Of a DNA stretch of 6,735 nucleotides, positions 1 through 5,914 are shown one piece after another. The stretch spans positions 1-6,735 of the forward strand of contig WTIQ01000277.1 in the NCBI GenBank assembly GCA_011525185.1, written 5' to 3'. Made by a program: the position numbers and the translations under genes. How positions within the stretch are numbered: position 1 is the stretch's first letter; each line of letters begins with the position of its first letter. This DNA comes from Paracoccaceae bacterium. GTDB lineage: Bacteria > Pseudomonadota > Alphaproteobacteria > Rhodobacterales > Rhodobacteraceae. Below the pieces are notes generated by a model. It was not told where the DNA came from. It made no database searches and saw only the letters and a list, made by a program, of their open reading frames with translations.

Positions 1-217
1 CAACATTCGTTTTCCCAATCCAAATGTCTCCATCTTGCGCGAGATAATTTCCATAAATCATCCGCATCAGGGTCGATTTTCCTGCACCAGACTGACCGAT
101 AAGCGCCACACATTCGCCAGCCTTCACATCAAGTGATGCCTTACCCATCACTGGGATAACGGCACTGTTTTGATTGTGTAGTACGAAATTCTTTGTCAGA
201 TTAGAAACTGTAATCAT
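1..217 (-). CDS. phnL: PhnL, C-P lyase ABC-type ATPase (partial, N-terminal 72 residues)
   Basis: Only the N-terminal part is in the window; the gene runs off at position 1. The translated piece starts MITVSNLTKNF and contains a complete Walker A motif, GQSGAGKST, at residues 41-49. This is followed by an RMIYGNY segment and a DGDIWIG strand, as in PhnL/LolD-type ABC ATPases. E. coli PhnL is about 226 residues, so roughly two thirds is missing here, including the signature, Walker B and H-loop motifs. The family has no membrane partner of its own: PhnL belongs to the C-P lyase machinery, supports PhnI in making the ribose-phosphonate triphosphate, and pairs with PhnK on the core complex. The ATG at 217-215 lies 10 bases after the phnK stop and is preceded by a GAGGGG Shine-Dalgarno sequence. 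Its position directly after phnK, as in the usual phnGHIJKL order, separates it from other ABC proteins. Identity is firm despite truncation. Confidence 0.92.
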   Translation of the reverse strand, partial: MITVSNLTKNFVLHNQNSAVIPVMGKASLDVKAGECVALIGQSGAGKSTLMRMIYGNYLAQDGDIWIGKTNV

Positions 218-223
218 ACCGAT

Positions 224-229
224 CCCCTC
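224..229 (-). promoter_or_regulatory. Shine-Dalgarno sequence of phnL
   Basis: GAGGGG on the minus strand, six bases upstream of the phnL ATG. It overlaps the phnK stop codon (TGA at 230-228), so ribosomes ending phnK finish on the phnL binding site, which suggests translational coupling. Confidence 0.7.
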
Positions 230-1001
230 AGACTTGCAAAACAGATGAAACAAGCAATTGTGTGTAGGCATGCTGAGGGTCATCCAAGACCTGATCCGTA
301 AGCCCAGCTTCAACGACACGACCATCTTTCATCACCATGAGACGGTCTGCGAGCAGGCGAACTACAGCAAGGTCGTGCGTGACAATAATTGCACTCAGTC
401 CCATTTCACGCACCAAGGATCTCAGCAGATCAAGCAAACGTGCCTGAACAGATACATCAAGACCTCCCGTCGGTTCGTCCATAAAGACCAACCGGGGTCC
501 TGTCACAAGATTGCGTGCGATCTGCAACCTTTGTTGCATGCCACCCGAAAAGGCCGTGGGACGATCGTCAATTCGGCTTTCGCTAATTTCTACCCGTCCG
601 AGCCAGTCAATCGCGCGTGCGCGAATATCCCCATAGTGGCGCGCGCCTACGGCCATTAGCCGCTCACCCACGTTTCCACCGGCGCTCACAATCATTCTCA
701 GGCCATCTCGAGCATTTTGATGTACGAACGCCCAGTCAGTGCGCGACAATATGCGTCGTTCAGGCTCACTCATTAAGAGTGTGTCTTTCATACCATCGAC
801 ACGCGTATCGAAAAACACTTCGCCTGCATCAGGTTCTAGATGCCCTGCAATACAATTGAGCAACGTGGATTTACCAGATCCACTTTCGCCAACAATTCCC
901 ATAACTTCGCCAGGCCACAAATCAAAGCTGACATCCGCGCAACCAATTCGTGCACCATAAAATTTTGCAATCCCGCGTACGTCTAAAAGTGGTTGTGTCA
1001 T
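228..1001 (-). CDS. phnK: PhnK, C-P lyase system ABC-type ATPase
   Basis: 257 residues, close to the roughly 252 of E. coli PhnK. All motifs of an ABC nucleotide-binding domain are present: Walker A GESGSGKST at 38-46, Q-loop glutamine 95 (VHQNARDGLRM region), signature SGGMQ at 152-156, Walker B LVFMDEP at 171-177 with catalytic Glu176, D-loop LD at 181-182 and H-loop His209. The protein resembles oligopeptide-type ATPases (DppD/OppD), and the C-terminal DDPQHAYTQLL segment is typical of that group. In E. coli, PhnK is not a transporter subunit but docks on PhnJ in the C-P lyase core complex and drives its opening together with PhnL; this role is carried over by homology. The ATG at 1001 overlaps the phnJ stop by four bases (ATGA), with an AGGAAG Shine-Dalgarno sequence in the end of phnJ. 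No catalytic residue is missing. The position between phnJ and phnL makes an unrelated peptide importer very unlikely. Confidence 0.97.
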   Translation of the reverse strand: MTQPLLDVRGIAKFYGARIGCADVSFDLWPGEVMGIVGESGSGKSTLLNCIAGHLEPDAGEVFFDTRVDGMKDTLLMSEPERRILSRTDWAFVHQNARDGLRMIVSAGGNVGERLMAVGARHYGDIRARAIDWLGRVEISESRIDDRPTAFSGGMQQRLQIARNLVTGPRLVFMDEPTGGLDVSVQARLLDLLRSLVREMGLSAIIVTHDLAVVRLLADRLMVMKDGRVVEAGLTDQVLDDPQHAYTQLLVSSVLQV

Positions 1002-1840
1002 GCGGCTTCTTCCTTTGTCTGATCTTGGCGGGAGGTGCAGAAATCCGTGTCAGAGCAAACAAAGATCCGTCCGCCCTGATCGTCGATAATCACCTCATCC
1101 AAGTAACTGTTTTCCGCCCCGCATAGGTCGCAGGCGTGATCAGCTTTGCTGGCCTCAAAGGGATAATCTTCAAAATCAAGGCTGATCACCTCTGTATATG
1201 GGGGAAGCGCATAAATCCGCTGTTCGCGTCCTGCGCCAAATAGCTGGACGGCGGCCATTTCCATTTTTGGATTGTCAAACTTAGGGATGGGTGACGGATC
1301 CATGACATAGCGACCCTCTACTCGAACGGGATAGGCATAAGACGTTGCAATGGCCCCATGTTTACTGATGTCTTCGTAAAGTTTCACATGCATCAGACCA
1401 TATTCTTCGAGGGCATGCATTTTTCGTGTTTCAACTTCTGAGGGCTCCAAAAACCGTAATGGTTCAGGAATCGGAACCTGATAAACAAGAATTTGGTCTT
1501 CCCTCAGCGTGACCTCGGGTATCCTATGTCTTGTTTGTATGAGGCTCGCTTCGGCTGTTTTTTCTGTAACATTCACGCCTGCCGTTTTTTGAAAAAACTT
1601 TCTAATGGAAATTGCATTTGTGGTGTCGTCTGCACCTTGGTCGATAACCTTAAGCGTGTCGTCAGGCGTCAATGTGGCTGCCGACACCTGCACGCCTCCA
1701 GTACCCCAACCGTATGGCATTGGCATTTCACGACTTGCAAAAGGCACTTGATAGCCTGGAATTGCCAAACCCTTCAAAATGGAGCGGCGGATCATCCGTT
1801 TTGTTTGTTCGTCAAGATATGCAAAATTATACTCGCTCAT
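998..1840 (-). CDS. phnJ: PhnJ, alpha-D-ribose 1-methylphosphonate 5-phosphate C-P lyase (radical SAM)
   Basis: 280 residues, against 281 in E. coli. This is the enzyme that breaks the carbon-phosphorus bond: using S-adenosylmethionine and a [4Fe-4S] cluster it converts 5-phosphoribosyl-1-phosphonate to 5-phosphoribosyl 1,2-cyclic phosphate and releases the alkane. The unusual cluster motif CX2CX21CX5C is exact, with Cys237, Cys240 and Cys262 matching the cluster ligands and Cys268 matching the thiyl-radical cysteine (E. coli 241, 244, 266, 272). Gly29, in the IPGYQVPF segment, aligns with the glycyl-radical residue Gly32 of E. coli. Other family stretches include MPMPYGWGTGG (40-49), DQGADDTTNA (67-76) and DPSPIPKFDNPKM (181-193). 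The ATG at 1840 overlaps the phnI stop (ATGA) and has a strong AGGAGG seven bases upstream. All catalytic residues are intact, so the gene looks fully functional. The short tail after Cys268 (about 12 residues, rich in Glu/Ala/Gln) is unremarkable. Confidence 0.99.
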   Translation of the reverse strand: MSEYNFAYLDEQTKRMIRRSILKGLAIPGYQVPFASREMPMPYGWGTGGVQVSAATLTPDDTLKVIDQGADDTTNAISIRKFFQKTAGVNVTEKTAEASLIQTRHRIPEVTLREDQILVYQVPIPEPLRFLEPSEVETRKMHALEEYGLMHVKLYEDISKHGAIATSYAYPVRVEGRYVMDPSPIPKFDNPKMEMAAVQLFGAGREQRIYALPPYTEVISLDFEDYPFEASKADHACDLCGAENSYLDEVIIDDQGGRIFVCSDTDFCTSRQDQTKEEAA

Positions 1841-2931
1841 TCCGCCGCCTCCTGAGTTTGCAGGTGAGATTGTGCTTCTCGACGCAATTTACGGATCAGT
1901 TCCAATTCGGATTGGAAGTCCACATAATGAGGAAGCTTGATATGCTCCAAAAAGCCGGTCGCTTGAATATTGTCGCAATGGTAAAGTACAAATTCCTCGT
2001 CCTGTGCCGGCGCACCAAGATTGTCTTCGCCAAGCTCTTTCCAACGCAAAGCCCGATCAACCAATGCCATCGAGATTGATTTTCTTTCTGACTGACCCAA
2101 AACCAGCCCATATCCCCGTGTGAACTGTGGCGGTTCTGTCTTGCTTCCCTGAAATTGGTTTACGGTTTCACATTCGGTGACTTCAACTTCGCCTATTTCA
2201 ATAGAAAAACCCAATTCGGGGATATCCATTTCAACGGTCACATCCCCGATACGGAGTTCACCGACAAATGCGTGATTGCGGGCGTATCCACGCTGGGTTG
2301 AATAGGCCATTCCCAGAACAAATCCCTCATCCCCACGTGCCAAAGACTGTAGCCGGAGGGCGCGGTTTGCGGGTAGTTCCAAAGGTTCACGGGTCAGATC
2401 ACCTGGTTCCGTATCCGTGTTTGGTTCTTGCTGAATTAACCCTTCGGCATTCAAAAAATTTGTGATGTGCGGGACGGCTTCGTCCAAGGGTTTGCTCGCA
2501 AGTTCAGCTTCTTCAATGTCCCCGTCTGCTGCCAGTTTGAAGTCCAAGAGCCGGTGGGTATAGTCAAATGTTGGCCCAAGTACTTGCCCACCCGGCGCAT
2601 CCTTGAAGGTCGCAGAAATGCGCCGAATACAGGACATTTTTTCGGTTTCGATGGGATGACTGGTGCCGAATCTAGGCAGCGTCGTGCGATAAGCGCGAAG
2701 CAGAAAAATAGCTTCAATCAAATCACCACGCGCCTGCTTTATGGCAAGTGCAGCAAGCTGCGGATCATAAAGAGATCCTTCGGCCATTACACGATTGACA
2801 GCAAAGCTTAACTGTTCCCGGATCTGCGCCACAGAAAGTACATCGATAGAGGGATCTCCACGGCGGTCTTCGGCGAGCCAGGCATGGGCATTATCAATTG
2901 CCTTTTCACCCCCTTTTACAGCGACATACAT
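1837..2931 (-). CDS. phnI: PhnI, C-P lyase core subunit / ribose 1-phosphonate triphosphate synthase catalytic subunit
   Basis: 364 residues, against 354 in E. coli. PhnI is the nucleosidase-like subunit that, with PhnG, PhnH and PhnL, displaces adenine from MgATP with the phosphonate to give alpha-D-ribose 1-phosphonate 5-triphosphate. The start MYVAVKGGEKAI and the segments NRVMAEGSLYDP (46-57), KQARGDLIEAIFLLRAYR (65-82), LARGDEGFVLG (197-207) and STQRGYARNHAF (211-222) are hallmarks of the family. His330 and His335 (HIKLPH) correspond in position and spacing to the metal-binding pair I recall at 328/333 in E. coli PhnI. The ATG at 2931 follows the phnH stop after only three bases, with GAGGAA at 2943-2938 as its Shine-Dalgarno sequence. 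The stop overlaps the phnJ start by four bases. No truncation or frame disruption is seen. Function is by homology; family assignment is certain. Confidence 0.98.
   Translation of the reverse strand: MYVAVKGGEKAIDNAHAWLAEDRRGDPSIDVLSVAQIREQLSFAVNRVMAEGSLYDPQLAALAIKQARGDLIEAIFLLRAYRTTLPRFGTSHPIETEKMSCIRRISATFKDAPGGQVLGPTFDYTHRLLDFKLAADGDIEEAELASKPLDEAVPHITNFLNAEGLIQQEPNTDTEPGDLTREPLELPANRALRLQSLARGDEGFVLGMAYSTQRGYARNHAFVGELRIGDVTVEMDIPELGFSIEIGEVEVTECETVNQFQGSKTEPPQFTRGYGLVLGQSERKSISMALVDRALRWKELGEDNLGAPAQDEEFVLYHCDNIQATGFLEHIKLPHYVDFQSELELIRKLRREAQSHLQTQEAAE
1848..1853 (-). promoter_or_regulatory. Shine-Dalgarno sequence of phnJ
   Basis: A perfect AGGAGG seven bases upstream of the phnJ ATG, embedded in the last codons of phnI (Gln-Glu-Ala-Ala-Glu). 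It is among the strongest ribosome binding sites in the window. Together with the ATGA overlap it suggests that phnJ can both restart from phnI and recruit ribosomes on its own. Confidence 0.75.
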
Positions 2932-2934
2932 GAT

Positions 2935-3504
2935 TTATTCCTCGCTCACTCGGGTGGTGCGTGCCAGCCCCGCGATCTGGCTATCCGCACAAAATATAAA
3001 ATCTATACCAAGCGGATAGAGTGCTGCATTCTGCTGAAACGCAGCAATAGTGGGGAGTGAAAAATATTGAACATCTTTGATGCCAGGGCCCCGTAAAGCA
3101 GCTCCTGAATTTCTAAATTCAGGCTCTTCTATAATCAAAGTCGCAGATCGATCAGGATATTGTGCTTCACCCTGTTTGAACTGCTTGAGTGGTAACATTT
3201 CTTCCCAATTACCGATGACAAATTGGGCCTCGCTTGCACGGACAAAGGGTGCACCACAATGGAAGGTTATCCAATGACGAATTTCCTCAATATCGCGTGA
3301 AGGCGCAAGATGGATAGGCGTTTCAGGATCGCAGAGTGTCAGAATTACTGTGCCGCATGCAACTGACATTGGGGTTGGTGGTAAGGCGCCTGAAACATCA
3401 AATATACGACCCGGCCGTGCCATGGCGTTCATGATAGATCGAAATGCCCGCGCGCCGTCTTGGGGGGGGGCGTTGAAACCGCCTTGTAGTAAATGAGTGT
3501 TCAT
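2935..3504 (-). CDS. phnH: PhnH, C-P lyase core subunit
   Basis: 189 residues, against 194 in E. coli. PhnH is a structural subunit of the PhnGHIJ core complex with a fold related to PLP-dependent transferases but no cofactor. It is required with PhnG, PhnI and PhnL for making the ribose-phosphonate triphosphate. Family features seen are the N-terminal GGFNAPPQDGARAFRSIMNA (8-27), the AMARPGRIFDV segment (27-37), RSATLIIEEPEF (118-129), ALRGPGIK (135-142) and LYPLGIDFIF (162-171). The chosen ATG at 3504 overlaps the phnG stop (ATGA) and has AGGAG seven bases upstream (3516-3512). A second ATG at 3508 is in another frame and is too close to the Shine-Dalgarno sequence. Codons 12-15 contain nine consecutive C (plus-strand G run 3462-3470), a tract prone to slippage; the frame is intact as given. 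Assignment is firm from sequence and position between phnG and phnI. Confidence 0.97.
   Translation of the reverse strand: MNTHLLQGGFNAPPQDGARAFRSIMNAMARPGRIFDVSGALPPTPMSVACGTVILTLCDPETPIHLAPSRDIEEIRHWITFHCGAPFVRASEAQFVIGNWEEMLPLKQFKQGEAQYPDRSATLIIEEPEFRNSGAALRGPGIKDVQYFSLPTIAAFQQNAALYPLGIDFIFCADSQIAGLARTTRVSEE
2938..2943 (-). promoter_or_regulatory. Shine-Dalgarno sequence of phnI
   Basis: GAGGAA six bases upstream of the phnI ATG. It is formed by the two final Glu codons of phnH, just before its TAA stop. Confidence 0.65.
3462..3470. repeat. Nine-base C (minus strand) mononucleotide tract in phnH
   Basis: The plus strand reads T followed by nine G; in the sense strand of phnH this is GCC CCC CCC C, coding Ala-Pro-Pro and the first base of Gln15. 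No other G or C run in the window approaches this length. Such tracts are contraction and expansion hot spots in replication and also sequencing error sites. Loss of one C would end the phnH frame at a TGA (3431-3429) that overlaps an in-frame ATG at codon 25. Confidence 0.9.
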
Positions 3505-3941
3505 TCATCCTCTCCTCTTGCAAGCGTAAAGAAATCAACCTTGGTCGCTGCAGCTTTTTTTGCTTTCACATCTTTTCTGCCGAGCCTGAGTTCACGCAGT
3601 GGCGTGATAACTTTACTGTCGACCTCTGTGCTCCGTGACCCCTGTAATAAGGCGTCAAGTATTGCAGCGCGCTCTGAATGCTTGCGGTCTCGTCCTTGTA
3701 CATAGCCATGGCCAATTTCCCCCGTGGCTAATTCTACAGAGCACCGTGTGATCGTCATCTCACCAAGATTGAATGCGTCACCTGTCGCCCCCATCCGGCC
3801 ACGCACCATCACCGCACCGATTTCAGGGACTCTCAAGAATTTGAAGTTTGGTTGATCTTCTATCGTTGTCCAAAACTTGTCCACGTCGTTTGCGCGCGAT
3901 TTCGCAAGGACAGACTTCCATGATTTTCGATCATTATTCAT
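3501..3941 (-). CDS. phnG: PhnG, C-P lyase core subunit
   Basis: 146 residues, against about 150 in E. coli. PhnG is a small subunit of the (PhnGHIJ)2 core, needed for the first step in which phosphonate is coupled to the ribose of ATP. Strongly conserved segments are visible: VMVRGRMGATGDAFNLGEM (44-62), TRCSVEL (65-71), GHGYVQGRDRKHSERAAILD (77-96), DALLQG (96-101) and near the C terminus AATKVDFFTLARGEDE (131-146). The start is well fixed: the ATG at 3941 is preceded in frame by a TAA only three codons upstream (3950-3948), and GAGGT at 3954-3950 is a suitable Shine-Dalgarno sequence. It is the only gene in the window set off from its predecessor by more than 10 bases (39 bases after the acyltransferase), and it opens the contiguous phnGHIJKL block. 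No phnF regulator lies in front of it, unlike the E. coli order. Confidence 0.97.
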   Translation of the reverse strand: MNNDRKSWKSVLAKSRANDVDKFWTTIEDQPNFKFLRVPEIGAVMVRGRMGATGDAFNLGEMTITRCSVELATGEIGHGYVQGRDRKHSERAAILDALLQGSRSTEVDSKVITPLRELRLGRKDVKAKKAAATKVDFFTLARGEDE

Positions 3942-3949
3942 ACACTGTT

Positions 3950-3954
3950 ACCTC
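3950..3954 (-). promoter_or_regulatory. Shine-Dalgarno sequence of phnG
   Basis: GAGGT, eight bases upstream of the phnG ATG, in the 39-base gap after the acyltransferase gene. It overlaps the in-frame TAA that rules out any start further upstream. The rest of the gap (3942-3980) shows no inverted repeat, terminator or recognisable promoter. Confidence 0.65.
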
Positions 3955-3980
3955 GTAGAAATTGCCATTTTCTGTTTGTC

Positions 3981-4595
3981 TTACTCATATTTTTCCAGAA
4001 ACTGCTCAACCGTCAGAGTTCGGAAATCAATCAACGCATCACGCAAGGTGTCATGCGTCCAATCCCACCATGAAAGTGAAAGCAATCTTTCAGCCAGCTT
4101 GGGCGAGACGCGTTCGCGCATCGGTGATGCGGGAACACCTGCAACAATTGTAAATGGGGCCACATCTTTGGTAACAATTGCCCCAGAGGCGACGATGGCA
4201 CCATGACCCAAAGTCACTTCGGGTTTGATCTGTGCGTTGTGACCGATCCAAGTATCGTGTCCAATGGTCACAAGGCGCGATGCACGCTTTTCAAACCAGA
4301 GATGATCAACCTCTGTATCATCCCAATAATCGGGTGAACGATACAAAAAATGATGCAAGCTTGCTCTGTTCATGGGATGATCGCTCGCCCCGATGCGCAC
4401 AAAACTTGCGATATTTGAAAATTTGCCAATACGCGCATTCGCGATATCCGAATAGCGATCACAGTATGAATAATCATCGAAATCCGCATTTTGCAGGCGC
4501 GAACCTCTGCCGATTTCGCAAAAACGCCCAAAGGTGCAGTTTTGATGTTCCACATCAGGATGAAGATAGGGGCTATCGGGTGTAAGTCTGGTCAT
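3981..4595 (-). CDS. Hexapeptide-repeat (left-handed beta-helix) acyltransferase associated with C-P lyase operons
   Basis: 204 residues from the ATG at 4595. The protein belongs to the trimeric left-handed beta-helix transferases of the CatB/xenobiotic acetyltransferase type, which take an acyl group from an acyl-CoA. Hexapeptide-like turns are seen at CTFGRFCEIGRGSRL (20-34), ARIGKFSNIASFVRIG (54-69) and, after a loop of about 40 residues, TIGHDTWIGHNAQIKP (110-125), followed by GHGAIVASGAIVTKDVAPF and AGVPASPMRERV (152-163). His73 in SDHPMNRAS is the likely catalytic base, equivalent to the His of the HP motif in CatB. The C terminus has the SWWDW box (175-179) common in this group. A dedicated subfamily of such proteins (TIGR03308-type, from memory) is linked to phosphonate operons, but its acceptor is unknown to me; acetylation of an aminoalkylphosphonate, a job done by the unrelated PhnO in E. 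coli, is a guess. A TTG at 4601 is also in frame but lacks suitable Shine-Dalgarno spacing, so the ATG two bases after the phnE2 stop is preferred. Confidence 0.9.
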   Translation of the reverse strand: MTRLTPDSPYLHPDVEHQNCTFGRFCEIGRGSRLQNADFDDYSYCDRYSDIANARIGKFSNIASFVRIGASDHPMNRASLHHFLYRSPDYWDDTEVDHLWFEKRASRLVTIGHDTWIGHNAQIKPEVTLGHGAIVASGAIVTKDVAPFTIVAGVPASPMRERVSPKLAERLLSLSWWDWTHDTLRDALIDFRTLTVEQFLEKYE

Positions 4596-4597
4596 TT

Positions 4598-5914
4598 TCA
4601 AAGTTCCAGACTTTCAGTGCCTTTGATCAGGCGGGTTCTTATCTGACCCGACACCCAATCCATCAACATGACCATCAAAATAATCAATATGATGTAATAA
4701 CTGACTTCTTCCCAATCTTTCTGAGTAATCATCGCTTGCGTCAACATCAAACCGATGCCGCCACCCGTAATCGCACCAATGATCGTCGCGCTGCGCGTGT
4801 TGGATTCAAAGTAATATAGAACCAAGGATAGAACGACTGGGGTCACTTGCGGCAAAACGCCAAAACGGTATTGCTGAAGCTTGCGCGCGCCTGTGGATTT
4901 AACGCCTTCAATCTGCTTATTATCCACATTCTCAAGAGTTTCTGAGAACAATTTGCCAAATGTACCAGTATCTGTGATCAAGATTGCCAATGCACCCGTC
5001 ATAGGACCAGGGCCAAAAGCCCGCGCGAGCATAATCGTGAAAATCAGTGCATCTACGCCGCGAATAAAGTCGAATATGCGCCGCATGAAAAAACGGACCG
5101 CGCGAAAAGGACTGAAGTTTTTTGCGGCCAGAAACGCGAGGGGAAGTGCGATGAGCGCGCCTCCAAAGGTTCCAATAAAGGCCATAAGGATGGTTTCCCC
5201 AATGGCCCATGCCACGTCTTTATGACGCCACATTTTATTGTTCCAAAAATCGTTCAGAATTTGGGCAGCTTCTCCCGTAAATGCCCGCGTCAGGATCTCA
5301 TTCCAGCTTAGATCATGGTAGGGACTTTCAAGGGTAAAAAAGAAAAGCTCCCAGCCCGAAAAATACCGAAATACCTCGGTACGATTTCGCGTAACGGTTA
5401 GGCGGCCCGCATCCGTTGTTATTGTCAGACGGTTCTTCGATTGATTGATTGTACCGGGAAATTCACCGTCAGGTAAGGACACTTCCACACCTTTAGCGCT
5501 TGGTTTTGCCCAAATTTTACCAAAGCTAGGCACATCGTATGTGACATCATTTTCGCCAAATGTCACACTATGCCCGTTTTCTAGATCGACGATTGTTTGC
5601 TCACCCAAGCTGACCCATTCAGGGCTTGTCCCGTTTTTGTAGGTGCCTTTGTTTTCGCCTTCAATTTGAACGCTCATATCGCCATTGCGATTGTCCCGTG
5701 TGACATGAACTTTATAGCTGTAGCTGTCCCGTATCAAAATTTTAGCGTTGTCCAAAGACGCTCGTTGAGACAATCCCAGAATGTCAAAAGAAATAACGAT
5801 GTAGACGCCATAGACGATCAGCATGACCATCGCGCTGAACATACCAAATTTCTTACGGCTAATGCTATGTGTCGCGGCTGCCTGTAGATGCGTGATATCA
5901 GGTGTCATGGTCAT
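4598..5914 (-). CDS. phnE: PhnE2, phosphonate ABC transporter permease with long insert before the permease core
   Basis: 438 residues. The C-terminal 200 or so form a standard PhnE permease core: first core helix about 238-263 (GETILMAFIGTFGGALIALPLAF), further helices to about 422, and the ATPase-contact (EAA-like) loop at 336-358 (EGVKSTGARKLQQ...VLPQVTP), followed by GAITGGGIG (380-388). N-terminal to this, one membrane helix (about 25-45) is followed by a hydrophilic segment of about 190 residues, 46-235, with many short predicted beta strands (for example NRLTITTDAGRLTVTRNRTEV). By topology this should lie in the periplasm. E. coli PhnE is only about 260-275 residues and lacks it; long PhnE forms occur in other alphaproteobacteria as far as I recall. 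With PhnE1 it would form the membrane channel of the phosphonate importer powered by PhnC. The ATG at 5914 overlaps the phnE1 stop (ATGA), with GGAGGT six bases upstream. The exact substrate cannot be read from sequence. Confidence 0.95.
   Translation of the reverse strand: MTMTPDITHLQAAATHSISRKKFGMFSAMVMLIVYGVYIVISFDILGLSQRASLDNAKILIRDSYSYKVHVTRDNRNGDMSVQIEGENKGTYKNGTSPEWVSLGEQTIVDLENGHSVTFGENDVTYDVPSFGKIWAKPSAKGVEVSLPDGEFPGTINQSKNRLTITTDAGRLTVTRNRTEVFRYFSGWELFFFTLESPYHDLSWNEILTRAFTGEAAQILNDFWNNKMWRHKDVAWAIGETILMAFIGTFGGALIALPLAFLAAKNFSPFRAVRFFMRRIFDFIRGVDALIFTIMLARAFGPGPMTGALAILITDTGTFGKLFSETLENVDNKQIEGVKSTGARKLQQYRFGVLPQVTPVVLSLVLYYFESNTRSATIIGAITGGGIGLMLTQAMITQKDWEEVSYYIILIILMVMLMDWVSGQIRTRLIKGTESLEL

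Noticed and set aside
258..859. Open frames on the plus strand opposite phnK (258-659, 617-859, 739-960)
   Set aside because: They lie antisense to a fully conserved ABC ATPase, their translations show no family features, and they overlap one another in different frames.
228..1001. PhnK as an ATPase of a dipeptide/nickel importer
   Set aside because: Its motifs resemble that group, but it overlaps phnJ and precedes phnL, and its length and sequence fit PhnK; no matching permease or binding-protein genes are next to it.
1493..2079. Plus-strand open frames opposite phnJ and the end of phnI (1493-1855, 1672-2079)
   Set aside because: They are antisense to conserved catalytic genes and their composition is that of shadow frames, with irregular Cys/His/Trp content and no domain.
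2467..2811. Plus-strand open frame of 114 codons opposite phnI
   Set aside because: It is antisense to a certain gene and has no recognisable domain or convincing ribosome site.
3948..3968. Six-codon ATG-to-TAA frame in the gap before phnG, a possible leader peptide
   Set aside because: It is too short and ordinary (MAISTR), lacks a repeated regulatory codon or attenuator hairpin, and has no good ribosome site; chance occurrence is likely.
4596..4601. TTG at 4601 as start of the acyltransferase (two residues longer)
   Set aside because: The only plausible Shine-Dalgarno sequence (GGAA in the end of phnE2) would be too close to the TTG, while the ATG at 4595 has workable spacing.
3877..5887. 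Plus-strand open frames opposite phnG, the acyltransferase and phnE2 (for example 3877-4206, 4232-4585, 4881-5225, 5597-5887)
   Set aside because: All are covered by conserved minus-strand genes; the frames start and stop with no relation to gene borders.
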